Below, piece by piece: positions 25,539 to 35,787 of a stretch of 64,000 nucleotides of DNA. The position numbers and the translations under genes are program-made. Source of the stretch: Paenibacillus sp. MBLB1832 (lineage in GTDB: Bacteria > Bacillota > Bacilli > Paenibacillales > NBRC-103111); contig NZ_CP130319.1 of assembly GCF_032271945.1 (NCBI RefSeq), forward strand, positions 5,103,001 to 5,167,000, in the 5' to 3' direction. Each line of letters opens with the position of its first letter. Positions within the stretch are counted from its first letter, which is position 1. The notes under the pieces are model-generated. The model saw nothing but the letters and a program-made list of their open reading frames with translations. It was not told where the DNA came from and made no database searches.

Positions 25539-27539
25539 CTACTGCGCACTAGCTGGTTTCTCATCATTACCATCCGCCTCGGATTTGGCTGATGCGGCTT
25601 GAGCATCGCCAAACTCGGCGTTGTAGTCCGCTTGCGTCCCCTTCGTCAGGTAGTCGTGATCCACATAATCGGCGAGATACTGCTTGCCGAACATCAGGTC
25701 ATACTGCACGTTGCGATATTCCGTGATCAGCGAAGCTGCCGTCTCTGGCGCGGCCTTATGCAACTGCCCATTGGGATCCACAATGAGATTGTTGAGCAGA
25801 CCTGGCACTTGCTGGGCCAACTCAGCGTCCAGCGCGAAGTTTGCTGGCTTCTCCAAATGCAGCATATCCAGCACGTGTGCGCCTAGGAAGGAATCGCTGA
25901 GCAGCGGAATATCTTGCTTCGGCATATCGAAGTTCGACCACGTGACGAGCGGAATGCTGTGCATTTTCTTAATTTCATCTAACGACCACTTATTCGCATC
26001 GCTTGTTGAGATGAAACCTGCTTCTTTATACACTTGATAATCCAATCCCAGCATTGGCAAATGGTCACCATAGAAGACGATCATCGTCGGTTCATCGGAA
26101 TCTTTGAAATGATCGATCAACATTTGCAAGCTTTGATCCGCGTCGTGCGCGCCTTGCGTGTACGTTTCTAGAATACTTTTGGCCTGAGCGGAAAGGTTGC
26201 CTGTGGCTTTAAACTGATTTTCCCCATAACGAGGATCATCGTAAGGTCCGTGATTCTGCATCGTGACGGTGTAGATGAACATCGGATTATCCGTTTTGTC
26301 CACTTCGTCAATGACATTTCGGGCAACTTCTGCATCGGAAATAAAGTAACCCTTTGTTTCAGGATTTACAAAATGCTCACTGCTCTTAAACGATTCAAAG
26401 CCAAGCTCCTTATAGACGGTGTTCCGATCCCAGAACCAGCCTTCGTAGGAGTGGATCCCCATGCTTTTATACCCTTGATCGGCAAAATAGCTGGCCAAAC
26501 TCGGCATCGGTTTCGACACATACTGCTGATACGGAATGGATCCGCCAGGCAAGAAGCTCATGGAATTCCCCGTTAGAACCTCAAACTCTACGTTACTCGT
26601 TCCCCCGCCGAACTGCGGTGAGAGCAGATAGCCAGAGCTGGATTCCTTTTGTAAACGGTGAATGGTAGGCAGTGGATCTGCACTGAATGACACATTGGTC
26701 AACAGAGTTGGGTCCCAGAACGCTTCACTCATGATGAAAATAACGTTCGGCTGCTTCCCCTTGGCAAGCTTTGCCGACTTCACGTCAGCGCCTTGCGTAT
26801 TCGCTTCTTGAATAGAAGCTGCGGCTGCAGCAATGGACTGCTCGCTATACGTATCGGGCTTCTTCACGATCGAATTCTTCACGTTCAGCGTGAAGGCTAG
26901 CGCAAGCCCATTATTGACGTAGTTCTCTTGTTGATCCCAAACGATTTCGTTCACACCCGCGTGGTCGAGGATTTTGCCAGCCAACGGGGTCTTAATCCCG
27001 AAAGCATAAAGGGCATAGACAGCAAAAAGCCCTACACCAACTCGGGCAATCATCGGTACTCTCACTTTTGGAATGACCCATCTTAGGAGTAAAACAGCAA
27101 TAATGGCGACAGCCACAGCAATAATGCGAATAAGCGCCGCTTTCCCTGTAACAAGCGATGCGATATCCATACTTTCTTTATTCAGCAAAATATCCCATGG
27201 GAAGAACGGCTCCCCAATCATTTTCACTTTCATATACGAAATAATCGCCATGAGTCCAAGAATCAAGGTGGACAACGAACCTGCAATCGCTAAAGACCCG
27301 ACAATCGCATATAAGAAAGCTAATAGACTAAAGGTCAACCCGACATTCAGTAGAAATAAGGGTTGATTCCCTGTGATCCATTGCATGGTGTCGTGAAAGT
27401 TACCGCGCTCCAGAAATTCAATACCTAATACAGATAAAATCGGCAACCCGATCGTAAACACAAGTAGTGAAATCGATGCTCCTAGTCGGCTCGAACTTAG
27501 TTTCGGGCGACGCCTTCGGGGCTTCAAATTCAAGTGCAT
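25539..27539 (-). CDS. LtaS-like phosphoglycerol transferase/sulfatase-fold membrane enzyme
   Basis: A 666-residue membrane enzyme: basic N-terminus, five transmembrane helices (about 20-42, 60-80, 83-103, 136-155, 166-183), then a large extracellular sulfatase-fold domain (about 262-560). The LtaS active-site set is visible: metal ligand Glu272 in MSEAFWD, nucleophile Thr314 in GGGTSNVEFE, His430 in MQNHGPY and Asp492-His493 in FYGDHLPML. LtaS polymerises glycerol phosphate from phosphatidylglycerol into lipoteichoic acid; this subgroup, common in Paenibacillus and clostridia, may differ in acceptor. The tail (about 640-666) is Ala/Ser/Asp-rich. GAGGAG precedes the ATG by 11 bases. Confidence 0.9.
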   Translation of the reverse strand: MHLNLKPRRRRPKLSSSRLGASISLLVFTIGLPILSVLGIEFLERGNFHDTMQWITGNQPLFLLNVGLTFSLLAFLYAIVGSLAIAGSLSTLILGLMAIISYMKVKMIGEPFFPWDILLNKESMDIASLVTGKAALIRIIAVAVAIIAVLLLRWVIPKVRVPMIARVGVGLFAVYALYAFGIKTPLAGKILDHAGVNEIVWDQQENYVNNGLALAFTLNVKNSIVKKPDTYSEQSIAAAAASIQEANTQGADVKSAKLAKGKQPNVIFIMSEAFWDPTLLTNVSFSADPLPTIHRLQKESSSGYLLSPQFGGGTSNVEFEVLTGNSMSFLPGGSIPYQQYVSKPMPSLASYFADQGYKSMGIHSYEGWFWDRNTVYKELGFESFKSSEHFVNPETKGYFISDAEVARNVIDEVDKTDNPMFIYTVTMQNHGPYDDPRYGENQFKATGNLSAQAKSILETYTQGAHDADQSLQMLIDHFKDSDEPTMIVFYGDHLPMLGLDYQVYKEAGFISTSDANKWSLDEIKKMHSIPLVTWSNFDMPKQDIPLLSDSFLGAHVLDMLHLEKPANFALDAELAQQVPGLLNNLIVDPNGQLHKAAPETAASLITEYRNVQYDLMFGKQYLADYVDHDYLTKGTQADYNAEFGDAQAASAKSEADGNDEKPASAQ

Positions 27540-27637
27540 ACTAAATCACTCTCCTCATGCCCCCTATTGTAAATGCTAAATGTGAAGGAATTATGTAGCT
27601 TACCTTAAGGGAACCTTAACTATTCCAAATTATTCCA

Positions 27638-27976
27638 TTACTTCAATCCGGCCAACCATGCTGCGAGCGCCTTCAACTCCTCGTCTTTCATGGTAACTTG
27701 GAACGGCGGCATCCCGCCTCCGCCTTTTTGAATTTGTTTAATAATGGAAGCTTCATCGAGCCGTTCGCCGATCTTTTGAATGTTCGGACCTTGCCCGCCT
27801 TGTAATTGATTACCATGACAAGAGAGACAATAGTTTTGATACAGCTTGGCTACATCTACTTTAACGGAAGCGCCTGCACTCTCATTTGGCGTTTCGTGTG
27901 GTTTGTTTCCGCAAGCAGCTATGCTTAACATCATAATGAGCATCACGCTCATCCAGCCGATTCTCTTTCTCATCAT
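27638..27976 (-). CDS. lipoprotein cytochrome c (c550/c551-like)
   Basis: A 112-residue small cytochrome: signal peptide with lipobox IAAC, then a class I cytochrome c domain with one heme site CLSCH and the distal Met in GGMPPF. It is anchored outside the membrane and should pass electrons from the bc complex to the caa3 oxidase, as CccB does in Bacillus. AAGGAG lies 9 bases before the ATG at 27976 (a GTG one codon upstream is possible). The longer frame to 28057 lacks support. Confidence 0.9.
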   Translation of the reverse strand: MMRKRIGWMSVMLIMMLSIAACGNKPHETPNESAGASVKVDVAKLYQNYCLSCHGNQLQGGQGPNIQKIGERLDEASIIKQIQKGGGGMPPFQVTMKDEELKALAAWLAGLK

Positions 27977-28138
27977 CACACGAATCTCCTTCGTTTCTCT
28001 TTCTCTCATCATACCAGAGCCTGGATTGAAAAAGAAAGAAAAGCCGCTGCACCACACGAACGGACGCTTCGGACTCCCTCTTCAGGAGAAGCTGTTTCCA
28101 TTAGTATGGGGCAAAATGCGGCTTTTTATCAGTTAATT

Positions 28139-29760
<1,622 letters not shown>

Positions 29761-29827
29761 ATTTTCTTGCATTCACATTTATGTTAATCTAACTTGTATG
29801 GAACAAGGAATGAAGGAGCTGCTTACG

Positions 29828-30733
29828 ATGATCCAAACGACAACAGACCGCAAATGGCTGCCATTGTATGAAGCGCTGGCAAGCGATGTGCGGTTGCATA
29901 TATTAGAATTATTAGCGGATGAAGAAATGAACGTGAAAGATCTGGCGCAGCGGCTCGCGCTGAGCAGTGCGATCGTGACGATGCACGTCAAGAAGCTCGA
30001 AGCAGGCGGACTGATCACGACCAAGCTGGTGCGCAAACAAGGCGGCACGCATAAAATATGCTCGCTCGCCCTCTCGCGCATCGACATCCAGCTCCCACAG
30101 TCCACAGAGCAGCAGCGATTATTCACCGAGGTGTCTATCCCTGTTGGACATTACACGCGCTACGAAGTCCATCCAACGTGCGGTTTAGCTACGGGAGATC
30201 ATGTGATCGGTCAGTTTGATGATCCGCGTTTTTTCCTTGAGCCTGAACGCATGCATGCCCGAATTCTCTGGTTTGCCAAAGGTTTCGTTGAGTACCAGGT
30301 ACCGAACTATATGCTGCAAGGTCAGACCTTGGAAGAGATTGAAGTGACGATGGAAATCGGCTCTGAAGCGCCTGGCATTGCGATAAATTGGCCTTCTGAC
30401 ATTCACTTCTATGTGAATGATACGCTCCTTGGCTACTGGACAAGCCCTGGAGATTCGGGTCAGGGTCGTGGCAAACTTACACCCTCTTGGTGGTCGGATG
30501 CTACGAACCAATACGGGTGGTTGAAGGTGCTCCGCGTGACCGAAACAGGTACGTTTCTAGATGGTCAGCAGCTCTCAGCTACGACCATCCGTGATATTCC
30601 CATGTCCCGCAACGAGTGGACCTTGCGTCTTGAAGTGCCTGAACAAGCCGAGCATGTCGGCGGTTTAACGCTATATGGCGAAGGGTTCGGCAACTATAAT
30701 CAGGACATCCGTTTTCGTACTTATCGTAGATAG
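29828..30733 (+). CDS. ArsR-type HTH regulator with large C-terminal domain
   Basis: A 301-residue regulator. Residues about 10-85 are an ArsR-type winged helix (LYEALASDVRLHILELLADE, then VKDLAQRLALSSAIVTMHVKKLEAGGL). Residues about 100-301 form a separate beta-rich domain with many Trp and Gly residues that may bind a sugar; this arrangement is common for regulators beside GH51 and related glycosidases in Paenibacillus. No metal-binding Cys cluster is evident, so metal sensing is unlikely. The ATG at 29828, 9 bases after AAGGAG, is preferred over that at 29798. It is divergent from abfA. Confidence 0.82.
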   Translation: MIQTTTDRKWLPLYEALASDVRLHILELLADEEMNVKDLAQRLALSSAIVTMHVKKLEAGGLITTKLVRKQGGTHKICSLALSRIDIQLPQSTEQQRLFTEVSIPVGHYTRYEVHPTCGLATGDHVIGQFDDPRFFLEPERMHARILWFAKGFVEYQVPNYMLQGQTLEEIEVTMEIGSEAPGIAINWPSDIHFYVNDTLLGYWTSPGDSGQGRGKLTPSWWSDATNQYGWLKVLRVTETGTFLDGQQLSATTIRDIPMSRNEWTLRLEVPEQAEHVGGLTLYGEGFGNYNQDIRFRTYRR

Positions 30734-30744
30734 ATGGCGTTGGG

Positions 30745-31830
30745 TTAGGCGCTATGCACTTCGTTGTGCGTAGTCATAACGCTGACACTGCTCACTGGTC
30801 TCTTCGCTTCCGCGAGGCGCAAATCTTTCTGCTTGCGCCAGCGGATGACTACGAGGATGCCCCTCAAGTACTCATCGCTCATCATCGCGATATAAATGCC
30901 TGCCAACCCCCAACCAAGATGCAGGCCCAGCACATACGAAAGCCCTGCAGCAACGCCCCACATTGAGAACAAGGAAATCACCATATTGAAACGGGTATCC
31001 CCAATCGCACTGAGCGCATTGCCGAAACCCATATTAATCATCCGGCCAGGCTGAAGCACCGCGGTAAGCACTAAACAAGAGAGGGCAAGCTGAATAATCG
31101 CCGTGTCCGAGGTGAAGAGTCCGAGAAATCTTTGTCCGATGAGAAAAAGAATGATGCTATTGCACCCCACTAAGCCAAGACCAATCCACGTCCCCCGATA
31201 CCCCGCTTTGTAAGCTTCTTTCGTCTGCCCCGAACCGAACAAATGGGCAATCTGAATTTGAGCCGATAACGCAATCGAGTAACCCAGCATGAAACAGATG
31301 GATTCTAGGGTGTTCAAGTAGGTTCTAGCTGCTAATGCGGTCGCCCCCATCGTTGCTAGAAAGCTGTAAATCGCTAGCTGAGACAGCACCCACGACGACA
31401 TGTTGACGCCTAGCGGCCAGCCAATACGAATGATTTCTTTGAACAGTTTACGGTTAAAAATGGTGAGATCCCGCCAGCCGATTTTCCGCTCGAAAGCCGA
31501 GACGAACATGTATAGCAGCAAGCACGTGCCTAGCACGCGGCTCACTAAGGTTGAAATCGCAACCCCCGTCAAGCCCAGCTGCGGAAAACCGAACGCCCCA
31601 TTGATCCAACCGTAGTTCAGCACAACGTGGATCACATTCATGCCAATGGCCGTAATCATCGGCCCCTTGGTGTTTCCCGTATTGCGAATCGTCGTGCTGA
31701 GGGTAGCGACCAAAGCTGTCAACACCATGCCGCTGCCGACGATCGAAATATACGTATGGGCAAGCGGTATTAACCGCTCCTCCAGTTGAAAGAGCCTTGC
31801 TAAGAGGACGGCCTCTGCATGCTCCAGAGC
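30745..31830 (-). pseudogene. MATE family efflux transporter, 5'-truncated
   Basis: The frame encodes a MATE transporter from about its third helix to the C-terminus. Beyond the first Met (31728) the same frame continues without stop as LLARLFQLEERLIPLAHTY, which still fits MATE sequence, and homology fades at about 31830. About 100 N-terminal residues, the promoter and the start are missing, so only about 350 of the usual 450 residues remain. The loss coincides with truncation of a divergent AraC gene (next entry), indicating one deletion. A 327-residue protein could still be made from 31728 but would lack the first helices. Confidence 0.75.
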
Positions 31831-31831
31831 T

Positions 31832-32152
31832 TGCGCAGAGAAAGCAGCCTCCTATTTACGTCAACATTATCGCGAAGCCGTTACGGCCAAACAGCTCGGC
31901 GAAGTGCTGAACTTCCACCCCGTCTACATCGCACGCTGCATGCAGAAGGAGTACGGCTGCTCGCCTATGACCTATCTGCTCAAAGTCAGAATTGGGCACG
32001 CGAAGCTGCTGCTCATGCAAACCGAGCTTGCGATTGCGTACATCGCTCAAGAGGTTGGTTTCGAGCAAGCGGCCTATTTCGCCTCCAGCTTTACCAAGCT
32101 CGAAGGCATATCCCCACGTTCCTACCGCCAGCAGTTTTCTCGACGAACTTAA
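31832..32152 (+). pseudogene. AraC family regulator, C-terminal remnant
   Basis: From about 31832 the plus strand reads AEKAASYLRQHYREAVTAKQ, then LGEVLNFHPVYIARCMQKEY and, to the stop, a second helix-turn-helix (IAYIAQEVGFEQAAYFASSF) with the AraC signature ending GISPRSYRQQF. This is the complete DNA-binding domain of an AraC regulator, but the N-terminal ligand domain and start codon are gone. The junction sits against the truncated 5' end of the MATE gene. It probably once controlled that transporter. Confidence 0.75.
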
Positions 32153-32241
32153 TCCCGTTGACGGGAAGGGGCCCCTTGCAGCATTCTTGGGGATCTCCCC
32201 TTTTATGCTATACTGAGAAAAAAAGAGAAGGAGATCTGCAC

Positions 32242-33441
32242 ATGGCAACCCCCTTACATTGGAAAAAGTCACTATGGATACTGTGGGGTGCGAACTTCTC
32301 CATCACGTGCGGCATGAATTTGGTGCTGCCCTTCTTGCCTTTGTACATCGGAGAGCTCGGGGTCCACGAGTTGGCGGATGTCGTGCGGTGGACAGGCTGG
32401 ATTGTTGCCGCTCAATTCATCACGTCGTTCCTAACGCAGCCGCTTTGGGGCGCTATCGCGGATCGACGCGGACGCAAAATCATGCTGCTTCGCGCAGGCT
32501 TCGGCATGGCTATCGTAACTGCCCTCATGGGCATCGTCACCTCTCCTTGGCAGCTCCTATCGCTGCGGCTGTTAAACGGTTTCTTCTCTGGCTTCATCTC
32601 GATGGCCGTTTCCCTGCAGGCTTCGCTTACCCCTCGCGAACACTCAGGCAAGTCGCTGGGCACCTTACAAACAGGAGCCATCGCAGGCACATTGATCGGG
32701 CCGTTAGTCGGCGGGGTGCTGGCCAGCTTGCTCGGGTATCATCATGTGTTTTTCTTCACAGGCGGGCTCATGCTCTGCGCTAGCATCATCGTCATGGTGT
32801 TCATCCGAGAGGAACGCAAGCCTGCCGCCGCCAAAAAAACACGACAAAAAACGCAATGGCGCTTATTCCGCCCGTTGCTGCCTGTTTTCGCCGCTTCGCT
32901 AATCACCCAGATCGGGATGATGAGTATCGAGCCGATCGTGACCGTGTATGCCAAAACCTTATACCTCGGCAAACACTTAGCCTTCTTCGCTGGATTAATC
33001 GTGGCGATTACGGGCATCGCCAATCTCATCGGAGCTCCGACGTTAGGTCGGCTAGGCGACCGCATCGGGCAGCGATTGACTTTGGCTATCGCCCTTACGT
33101 TGGCGGCCGTTGCGTTTGTGCCGCAGGCTTTTGCCAACCATATCGGGATGCTGCTCGTCGGCAGATTCATGCTCGGACTCTTCATCGGCGGCATGATTCC
33201 ATCGTTAAATGCACTCGTAATGAAGCTTGCACCTACGGAAATCCAGGGCACCGCTTATGGTTTTAACACCTCGTCACTGTTCCTGGGCAATCTGATCGGC
33301 CCTTTACTTGGCAGTCATTTGGCCGCCGCTTACGGATTTACCTCTGTCTTCTATGTGACGATGAGCATTCTGCTGATTTGTGCGGGATTCGTATATATCA
33401 ATCGCGGTTTGGATGCAACGTATAAGCCCAAAGCTGCGTAG
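32242..33441 (+). CDS. MFS transporter (multidrug efflux, MdtG/TetA-like)
   Basis: A 399-residue major facilitator with 12 predicted helices. The loop 2-3 motif GAIADRRGRKIML (about 74-86), a drug/H+ antiporter motif C-like GTLIGPLVGGVLA (about 151-163) and a second-half copy GRLGDRIGQRL place it in the 12-helix drug:H+ antiporter group. AGAAGGAG precedes the ATG by 8 bases, fixing the start. A TATACT box (about 32210-32215) lies upstream. It reads in the same direction as the AIM24-family gene 42 bases downstream. Confidence 0.9.
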   Translation: MATPLHWKKSLWILWGANFSITCGMNLVLPFLPLYIGELGVHELADVVRWTGWIVAAQFITSFLTQPLWGAIADRRGRKIMLLRAGFGMAIVTALMGIVTSPWQLLSLRLLNGFFSGFISMAVSLQASLTPREHSGKSLGTLQTGAIAGTLIGPLVGGVLASLLGYHHVFFFTGGLMLCASIIVMVFIREERKPAAAKKTRQKTQWRLFRPLLPVFAASLITQIGMMSIEPIVTVYAKTLYLGKHLAFFAGLIVAITGIANLIGAPTLGRLGDRIGQRLTLAIALTLAAVAFVPQAFANHIGMLLVGRFMLGLFIGGMIPSLNALVMKLAPTEIQGTAYGFNTSSLFLGNLIGPLLGSHLAAAYGFTSVFYVTMSILLICAGFVYINRGLDATYKPKAA

Positions 33442-33483
33442 TAGTACTAGGGTAGACTTACTAATGAAAAATGGAGGATGACG

Positions 33484-34167
33484 ATGAAACACGAAATCTT
33501 ATATAAAGGCGCATTCCCGATGCTCCGCGTTCAACTCGATCCAGGCGAAAACATCAAAGCCGAATCTGGCGCAATGGTCTCGATGTCCCCCAATATCGAA
33601 CTGAAAGGCACGATGGATGGCGGAATTATGAAGGGGCTCGGACGGATGCTGAGCGGGGAAAAATTTTTCTTCCAGGAGCTGACCTCCTCCCGTGGTACGG
33701 GCGAAGTGCTGCTTGCACCAGCGGTTATCGGTGATATTGAAGCTGTAGAGCTGGATGGCTCGTACAAGCTATATGTCCAAAAGGACGGCTTCCTTGCCGG
33801 CACATCAGGCATTCAGGTCGATACCAAAATGCAAAATCTAGCAGCCGGTTTCATGTCTGGCGAAGGCTTTTTCATTGTGGAAATTAGCGGACGCGGCACT
33901 GTTTTCCTCTCCTCCTACGGTGCGATTCATGCGATCAACTTGGCCCCAGGTCAAGAAGTGCTGATTGACAACGGGCATCTGGTCGCTTGGCCGGACTATA
34001 CGCCGTATACAATCGAAAGAGCCGCTTCTCGCGGCTGGATTTCCAGTCTGACGAGCGGCGAGGGCGTCGTTTGCCGTTTCCGCGGCGAAGGCGTCGTGCT
34101 CGTACAAACGCGAAACCCGAAAAGTTTCGGCGGTTGGATTCGTCAGCTCCTGCCTGGCAGGGGCTAA
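33484..34167 (+). CDS. AIM24/TIGR00266 family protein
   Basis: A 227-residue soluble protein of the AIM24 family: beta-sandwich repeats with the conserved MVSMSPNIELKGTMDGG block (about 30-46), GEVLLAPAVIGDI and GEGFFIVEISGRGTVFLSSY. Bacterial members have no established role; mitochondrial AIM24 affects cristae. The ATG at 33484, 6 bases after GGAGG, is preferred to the ATG at 33478. A strong terminator follows, so it ends the transcription unit. Confidence 0.88.
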   Translation: MKHEILYKGAFPMLRVQLDPGENIKAESGAMVSMSPNIELKGTMDGGIMKGLGRMLSGEKFFFQELTSSRGTGEVLLAPAVIGDIEAVELDGSYKLYVQKDGFLAGTSGIQVDTKMQNLAAGFMSGEGFFIVEISGRGTVFLSSYGAIHAINLAPGQEVLIDNGHLVAWPDYTPYTIERAASRGWISSLTSGEGVVCRFRGEGVVLVQTRNPKSFGGWIRQLLPGRG

Positions 34168-34171
34168 TTTA

Positions 34172-34210
34172 AAACAGGCAGGGACGATGGTGTCCTTGCC
34201 TGTTTTTTTT
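34172..34210 (+). terminator. intrinsic terminator
   Basis: AAACAGGCAGGGAC (34172-34185) pairs with GTCCTTGCCTGTTT (34192-34205), one G-T pair, 6-base loop, then a continuing T run to 34210. Confidence 0.9.
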
Positions 34211-34319
34211 CGTTAAAAAGTTCACCAAAAAGAACGAATGACACATTGCGAATATTCGTTTGTTCTTTATTGAGAATATTGATATACTTTTAAAAAGGGA
34301 AAAGGGAGATGGCCTATCT

Positions 34320-35145
34320 GTGTTAAAATCGTTAACCTCGTTTAGGTTTTTTGCAGCATTTTTAGTTTTCATATTTCATATCGGCTTCCTAAATCAATAT
34401 GAATTAGGTTCGGCAGGGGTGCAGTTCTTTTTCGTATTATCAGGCTTTATCCTAGCCTTCAATTACCATAACAAATTAATAACGTTAACGGTTAAATCGG
34501 TCCTTCAATTCACATAAGAACATATTTAAATTTACATTACTATTCCTAGCTGTCTTCGGTACTCTCGCTGTTCTCAATGCTAGATTAGGTGCCGATGGCT
34601 CATTTTACATTTGGATGCTGCATATCTTGCGAGTCGCCAGATTGTTGGAGTTCACGACAGGTATGTTTGTAGGCTTAATTTTCATCGAAAAATCAAAGCA
34701 TCACACCGTGAACAGCACTTGGTTAACAAGTTTAGAAGTCATCGGTCTAGTTGCTTTTATCTTGGCTGTAGGCTTTTCCGTACACTTGCATGCTGCGATC
34801 GTTAGAAGCATGTATTATGTACCGATTTGGTGCTTATTGATTTATACATTTGCGTATCAGGCTGGAAAAGTATCGAAAATCCTATCTCACAAGTCATTTG
34901 TTTACCTAGGAGAAATTAGCTTTTCATTTTATATGACACATCTGTTAGTCATTCGATATTTCACTTATTTACATTTAAATAATACTATTCACACAATTGT
35001 CTGCTTCCTCGTATCACTGCTGCTTAGTTCGCTGGTGTACGCATTCTATGAGGAGCCATTACGGAAACTTTTGCGTTTTGGTAATTATAAAAAAATTCTA
35101 AAATCAGTTTTATACACGCAGAAGATATCAAATCCGACTCCATAA
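34320..35145 (+). pseudogene. acyltransferase 3 family gene, internally deleted
   Basis: The N-terminal part starts at GTG 34320 (MLKSLTSFRFFAAFLVFIFH), contains the family motif FRFFAAFLVFIFHIGFL and FFFVLSGFILAFNYH and runs to a stop at 34517. Homology resumes in a different frame at about 34510 (FKFTLLFLAVFGTLAVLNAR) and continues to 35145 with YLGEISFSFYMTHLLVIRYF. A full family member has about 350-380 residues in ten helices; here roughly 70-100 central residues and the reading frame are missing. The gene is AT-richer than its neighbours and set off by terminators on both sides, suggesting acquisition and decay. Intact relatives acetylate sugars or polysaccharides. Confidence 0.8.
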
Positions 35146-35152
35146 AGCTTAG

Positions 35153-35190
35153 AAAAAGCGGTCAAGGACTGTCCTTGATCGCTTTTCCTT
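35153..35190 (+). terminator. intrinsic terminator
   Basis: AAAAGCGGTCAAGGAC (35154-35169) pairs with GTCCTTGATCGCTTTT (35171-35186) with one mismatch, followed by CCTTT. It closes the acyltransferase remnant. Confidence 0.75.
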
Positions 35191-35350
35191 TACTCCACAC
35201 GGGTGATATTTAACCTAATTAAGGATTCTAGGCAGCTGTTTTTTTGTTCGGCAAATAGTGCAATGAACGTGTGAACCGTATGGTCTTCGTTTGCGCCATG
35301 CCGCAGCGGCCAACACAGATAATTTGTCGATTTTTTGCAGCCAAATCAAG

Positions 35351-35403
35351 AAAAAAGAGTGCTTCCACGAGCCCTACATTCGGCCATTCGTGGAACACTC
35401 TTT
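35351..35403 (-). terminator. terminator of the 55-residue protein gene
   Basis: AAAGAGTGCTTCCACGA (35354-35370) and TCGTGGAACACTCTTT (35388-35403) form a long stem with one bulge; the minus strand continues with TTTTCTTG. It starts 15 bases after the small gene stop. The stretch 35190-35350 holds no convincing gene. Confidence 0.75.
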
Positions 35404-35417
35404 CCTCATTTAACTAT

Positions 35418-35585
35418 TCACATTTGATCATTGGAATCGTCCGCGGAGGACACTTCACACGCCTGATTGGCTGCCGCCGCGAACTCTTCCTCATTGCTCG
35501 AACCTAGCTTGTCGCCATACTGATCAAGTCTGCCTGGTTTCCCTGCAGGCCCGTCATTATCGGGCTTATTGTTTCTTCCCGCCAC
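35418..35585 (-). CDS. small hydrophilic protein (55 residues), unknown function
   Basis: A short gene starting with GTG: the product begins MAGRNNKPDNDGPAGKPGRL and continues with an acidic, Ala/Asn/Ser-rich part (GSSNEEEFAAAANQA) ending in DDSNDQM. It has no hydrophobic segment and a single Cys. GAGGTG lies 6-8 bases before the start and a dedicated terminator follows the stop, which supports a real, separately transcribed gene. The composition (Asn/Gly/Asp/Ala, no aromatic core) recalls small spore proteins, but I cannot assign a family. Confidence 0.6.
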   Translation of the reverse strand: MAGRNNKPDNDGPAGKPGRLDQYGDKLGSSNEEEFAAAANQACEVSSADDSNDQM

Positions 35586-35730
35586 TGGATACACCTCTTC
35601 GTATTCGTAGTTAGTACCAGGCTCATCGCCTAGGCATACGAAGTAGTGTGTCTCAAATGGGGGTAACTCATTCTATATGATTAACAGTTGTATCCAATTC
35701 ACTGATTTCGTGTGTTCTATTTCATATTCA

Positions 35731-35765
35731 AAAAAAAGAAGCTACATCTTAATCCAGCTTCTTTT
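35731..35765 (-). terminator. terminator of the polysaccharide-utilisation operon
   Basis: On the minus strand AAAAGAAGCT (35765-35756) pairs with AGCTTCTTTT (35743-35734), then TTTTGAATATG follows. It lies 23 bases after the heparinase-like stop, marking the 3' end of the long locus. Confidence 0.85.
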
Positions 35766-35787
35766 AACTGGCGTTTTAGGCACATTT

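Noticed and set aside
28039-28126. Inverted repeat AAAAGCCGC ... GCGGCTTTT as a terminator
   Set aside because: The loop is about 70 bases long, so a functional intrinsic terminator is unlikely; abfA and cytochrome c genes both read leftward across it.
31819-32241. An MFS frame that stays open 140 codons upstream of 32242, including an in-frame ATG at 31819
   Set aside because: The upstream part has no transporter similarity and crosses the AraC remnant in another frame; AGAAGGAG sits right before 32242.
35228-35299. 23-residue minus-strand frame (AQTKTIRFTRSLHYLPNK)
   Set aside because: No ribosome site; plausible composition but unsupported by any neighbouring signal except a nearby terminator upstream.
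35271-35507. 78-residue plus-strand frame
   Set aside because: It runs antisense over the 55-residue gene and its terminator, and has no ribosome site.
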